This document shows positions 5,026 to 5,509 of a stretch of 5,509 nt of DNA, in pieces (the stretch's first letter is position 1; the number at the start of each line of letters is the position of its first letter). The DNA is from Bacteroidota bacterium. Lineage in GTDB: Bacteria; Bacteroidota; Bacteroidia; UKL13-3. The stretch lies in assembly GCA_947449515.1 (NCBI GenBank), contig CANFSD010000128.1:1-5509 (forward strand). Reading direction: 5' to 3'. The notes under the pieces are model-generated. The model saw only the letters and a list, made by a program, of their open reading frames with translations. It did not search any database and had not been told where the DNA came from. The translations under genes and the position numbers were made by a program.

Positions 5026-5394
5026 TTAATGATGGTGATCAGGTCCAAACACATTGGCTTGGTGACCAAAATGATGTACAAAATCTCTCATTTCATCACT
5101 TAATTCTTTGTTTCCTGTTGCTTTTTCGAAGGTATCAGCCATGGTGGCTAATGTTTGGAACATAAATAAATTCATTTCTTCTACGTTCATATCTTGTGTC
5201 CAAAGGTCAATGCGCATGGCGTTTTGTTGCAGGCCATCAAAGATACTTAACATGATTCCTTTTGCACTTTCTTTGCCAGTAAAATCTGCATCATCTGCAT
5301 CCCATTCAATATTTATAGGAAGGTTTTCACTGTCTAAATGTACATCAATTCTGATTTGTGATGTCTTAGCGATTTCTTTTTTTTCTATGCTCAT
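5026..5394 (-). CDS. gldC: Gliding motility protein GldC
   Basis: GldC is a small Bacteroidota protein first described in Flavobacterium johnsoniae, where it is encoded next to gldB and supports gliding motility. Its biochemical role is unknown and its effect on motility is milder than that of core gld genes. This 122-aa product has the family pattern: a beta-rich start (SQIRIDVHLDSENLP, 12-26), IEWDADDADF (29-38), AKGIMLSIFDG (44-54), RIDLWTQDMNVEEMNLFMFQTL (61-82 region) and MADTFEKATG (85-94), then SDEMRDFVHHFGH. No signal peptide is seen, so it is expected to be cytoplasmic. The C-terminal tail is unusually His-rich: His107, 108, 111 and the last three residues, 120-122. The ATG at 5394 lies one base after the stop of the upstream gene (TAAaATG), and the sigma gene starts 5 bp downstream, so gldC is internal to an operon. 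No gldB is visible in the window. Confidence 0.9.
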   Translation of the reverse strand: MSIEKKEIAKTSQIRIDVHLDSENLPINIEWDADDADFTGKESAKGIMLSIFDGLQQNAMRIDLWTQDMNVEEMNLFMFQTLATMADTFEKATGNKELSDEMRDFVHHFGHQANVFGPDHHH

Positions 5395-5395
5395 T

Positions 5396-5509
5396 TTATG
5401 CTAAATTATTTTTCAATTCTACTAGGAAATTCTTGATTTCTACTAATTTTATTTTGATGCTTTCAATATCAGGCGTTTCATTTATTTTTTCTTTCAATTT
5501 GTCTTTAGC
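5396..5509 (-). CDS. C-terminal end of an unidentified gene (5' part outside window)
   Basis: On the - strand a frame is open from the window edge to the TAA at 5398-5396, giving 37 residues that begin AKDKLKEKINETPDIES and end with LVELKNNLA. It is Lys/Glu-rich with regularly spaced Leu/Ile, suggesting a final amphipathic helix. Only one base separates its stop from the gldC ATG, as expected for cotranscribed and probably translationally coupled genes, which is the best evidence that the frame is real. I do not recognise the protein. gldB is the usual neighbour of gldC in Flavobacterium, but this tail does not let me claim it. Confidence 0.7.
   Translation of the reverse strand, partial: AKDKLKEKINETPDIESIKIKLVEIKNFLVELKNNLA

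Noticed and set aside
4971..5404. Two open frames on the + strand opposite gldC and the sigma gene start
   Set aside because: They overlap each other and lie antisense to genes with clear family motifs; the predicted products are cysteine- and phenylalanine-rich with no domain pattern.

Overview
This is an AT-rich window that reads as the chromosome of a Bacteroidota bacterium, probably of a gliding or type IX secretion lineage. The evidence is a recognisable GldC, an LpxB with lineage-typical variants (YIGNP where proteobacteria have a His), several proteins of Bacteroidota-restricted type, no Shine-Dalgarno sequences before the genes, and partial matches to the Bacteroidota promoter elements (TTTG at -33, TAnnTTTG at -7). 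I cannot place it more finely; a Chitinophagales or Sphingobacteriales-like group is a guess.

Left part (1-1416): the 3' end of an ABC-transporter ATPase on the + strand runs tail-to-tail into lpxB on the - strand, and the two coding regions overlap by 23 bp. Middle (1417-2549): a 157-bp divergent intergenic region separates lpxB from a + strand gene for a membrane-anchored coiled-coil protein with a conserved C-terminal domain. This gene ends at a strong, symmetrical and probably bidirectional terminator (2491-2532).

Right part (2550-5509): everything is on the - strand and is transcribed right to left. The order is the C-terminus of an unidentified gene, gldC, an ECF sigma factor, a 97-aa single-pass membrane protein (putative anti-sigma factor), a membrane-anchored CpxP/Spy/CnrX-like periplasmic protein, a DUF985 cupin, and a DinB-like protein. 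The first five are tightly packed (gaps of 1, 5, 40 and 3 bp) and look like one operon. The trio of sigma factor, short membrane protein and periplasmic Metal_resist-type sensor resembles CnrH/CnrY/CnrX of Cupriavidus in its parts. It is the most interesting functional unit here: a probable envelope or metal stress signalling module sitting behind a gliding gene.

Two details stand out in that unit. The sigma gene can only start at TTG, because an in-frame TGA lies 18 nt upstream and there is no usable ATG. A perfect 12-bp inverted repeat with a 5-nt loop also lies inside its coding sequence, starting 30 nt into the gene. Together they suggest low or controlled expression of the sigma factor relative to gldC. 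No RNA genes, mobile elements, CRISPR arrays or gene-free stretches over 300 bp are visible.
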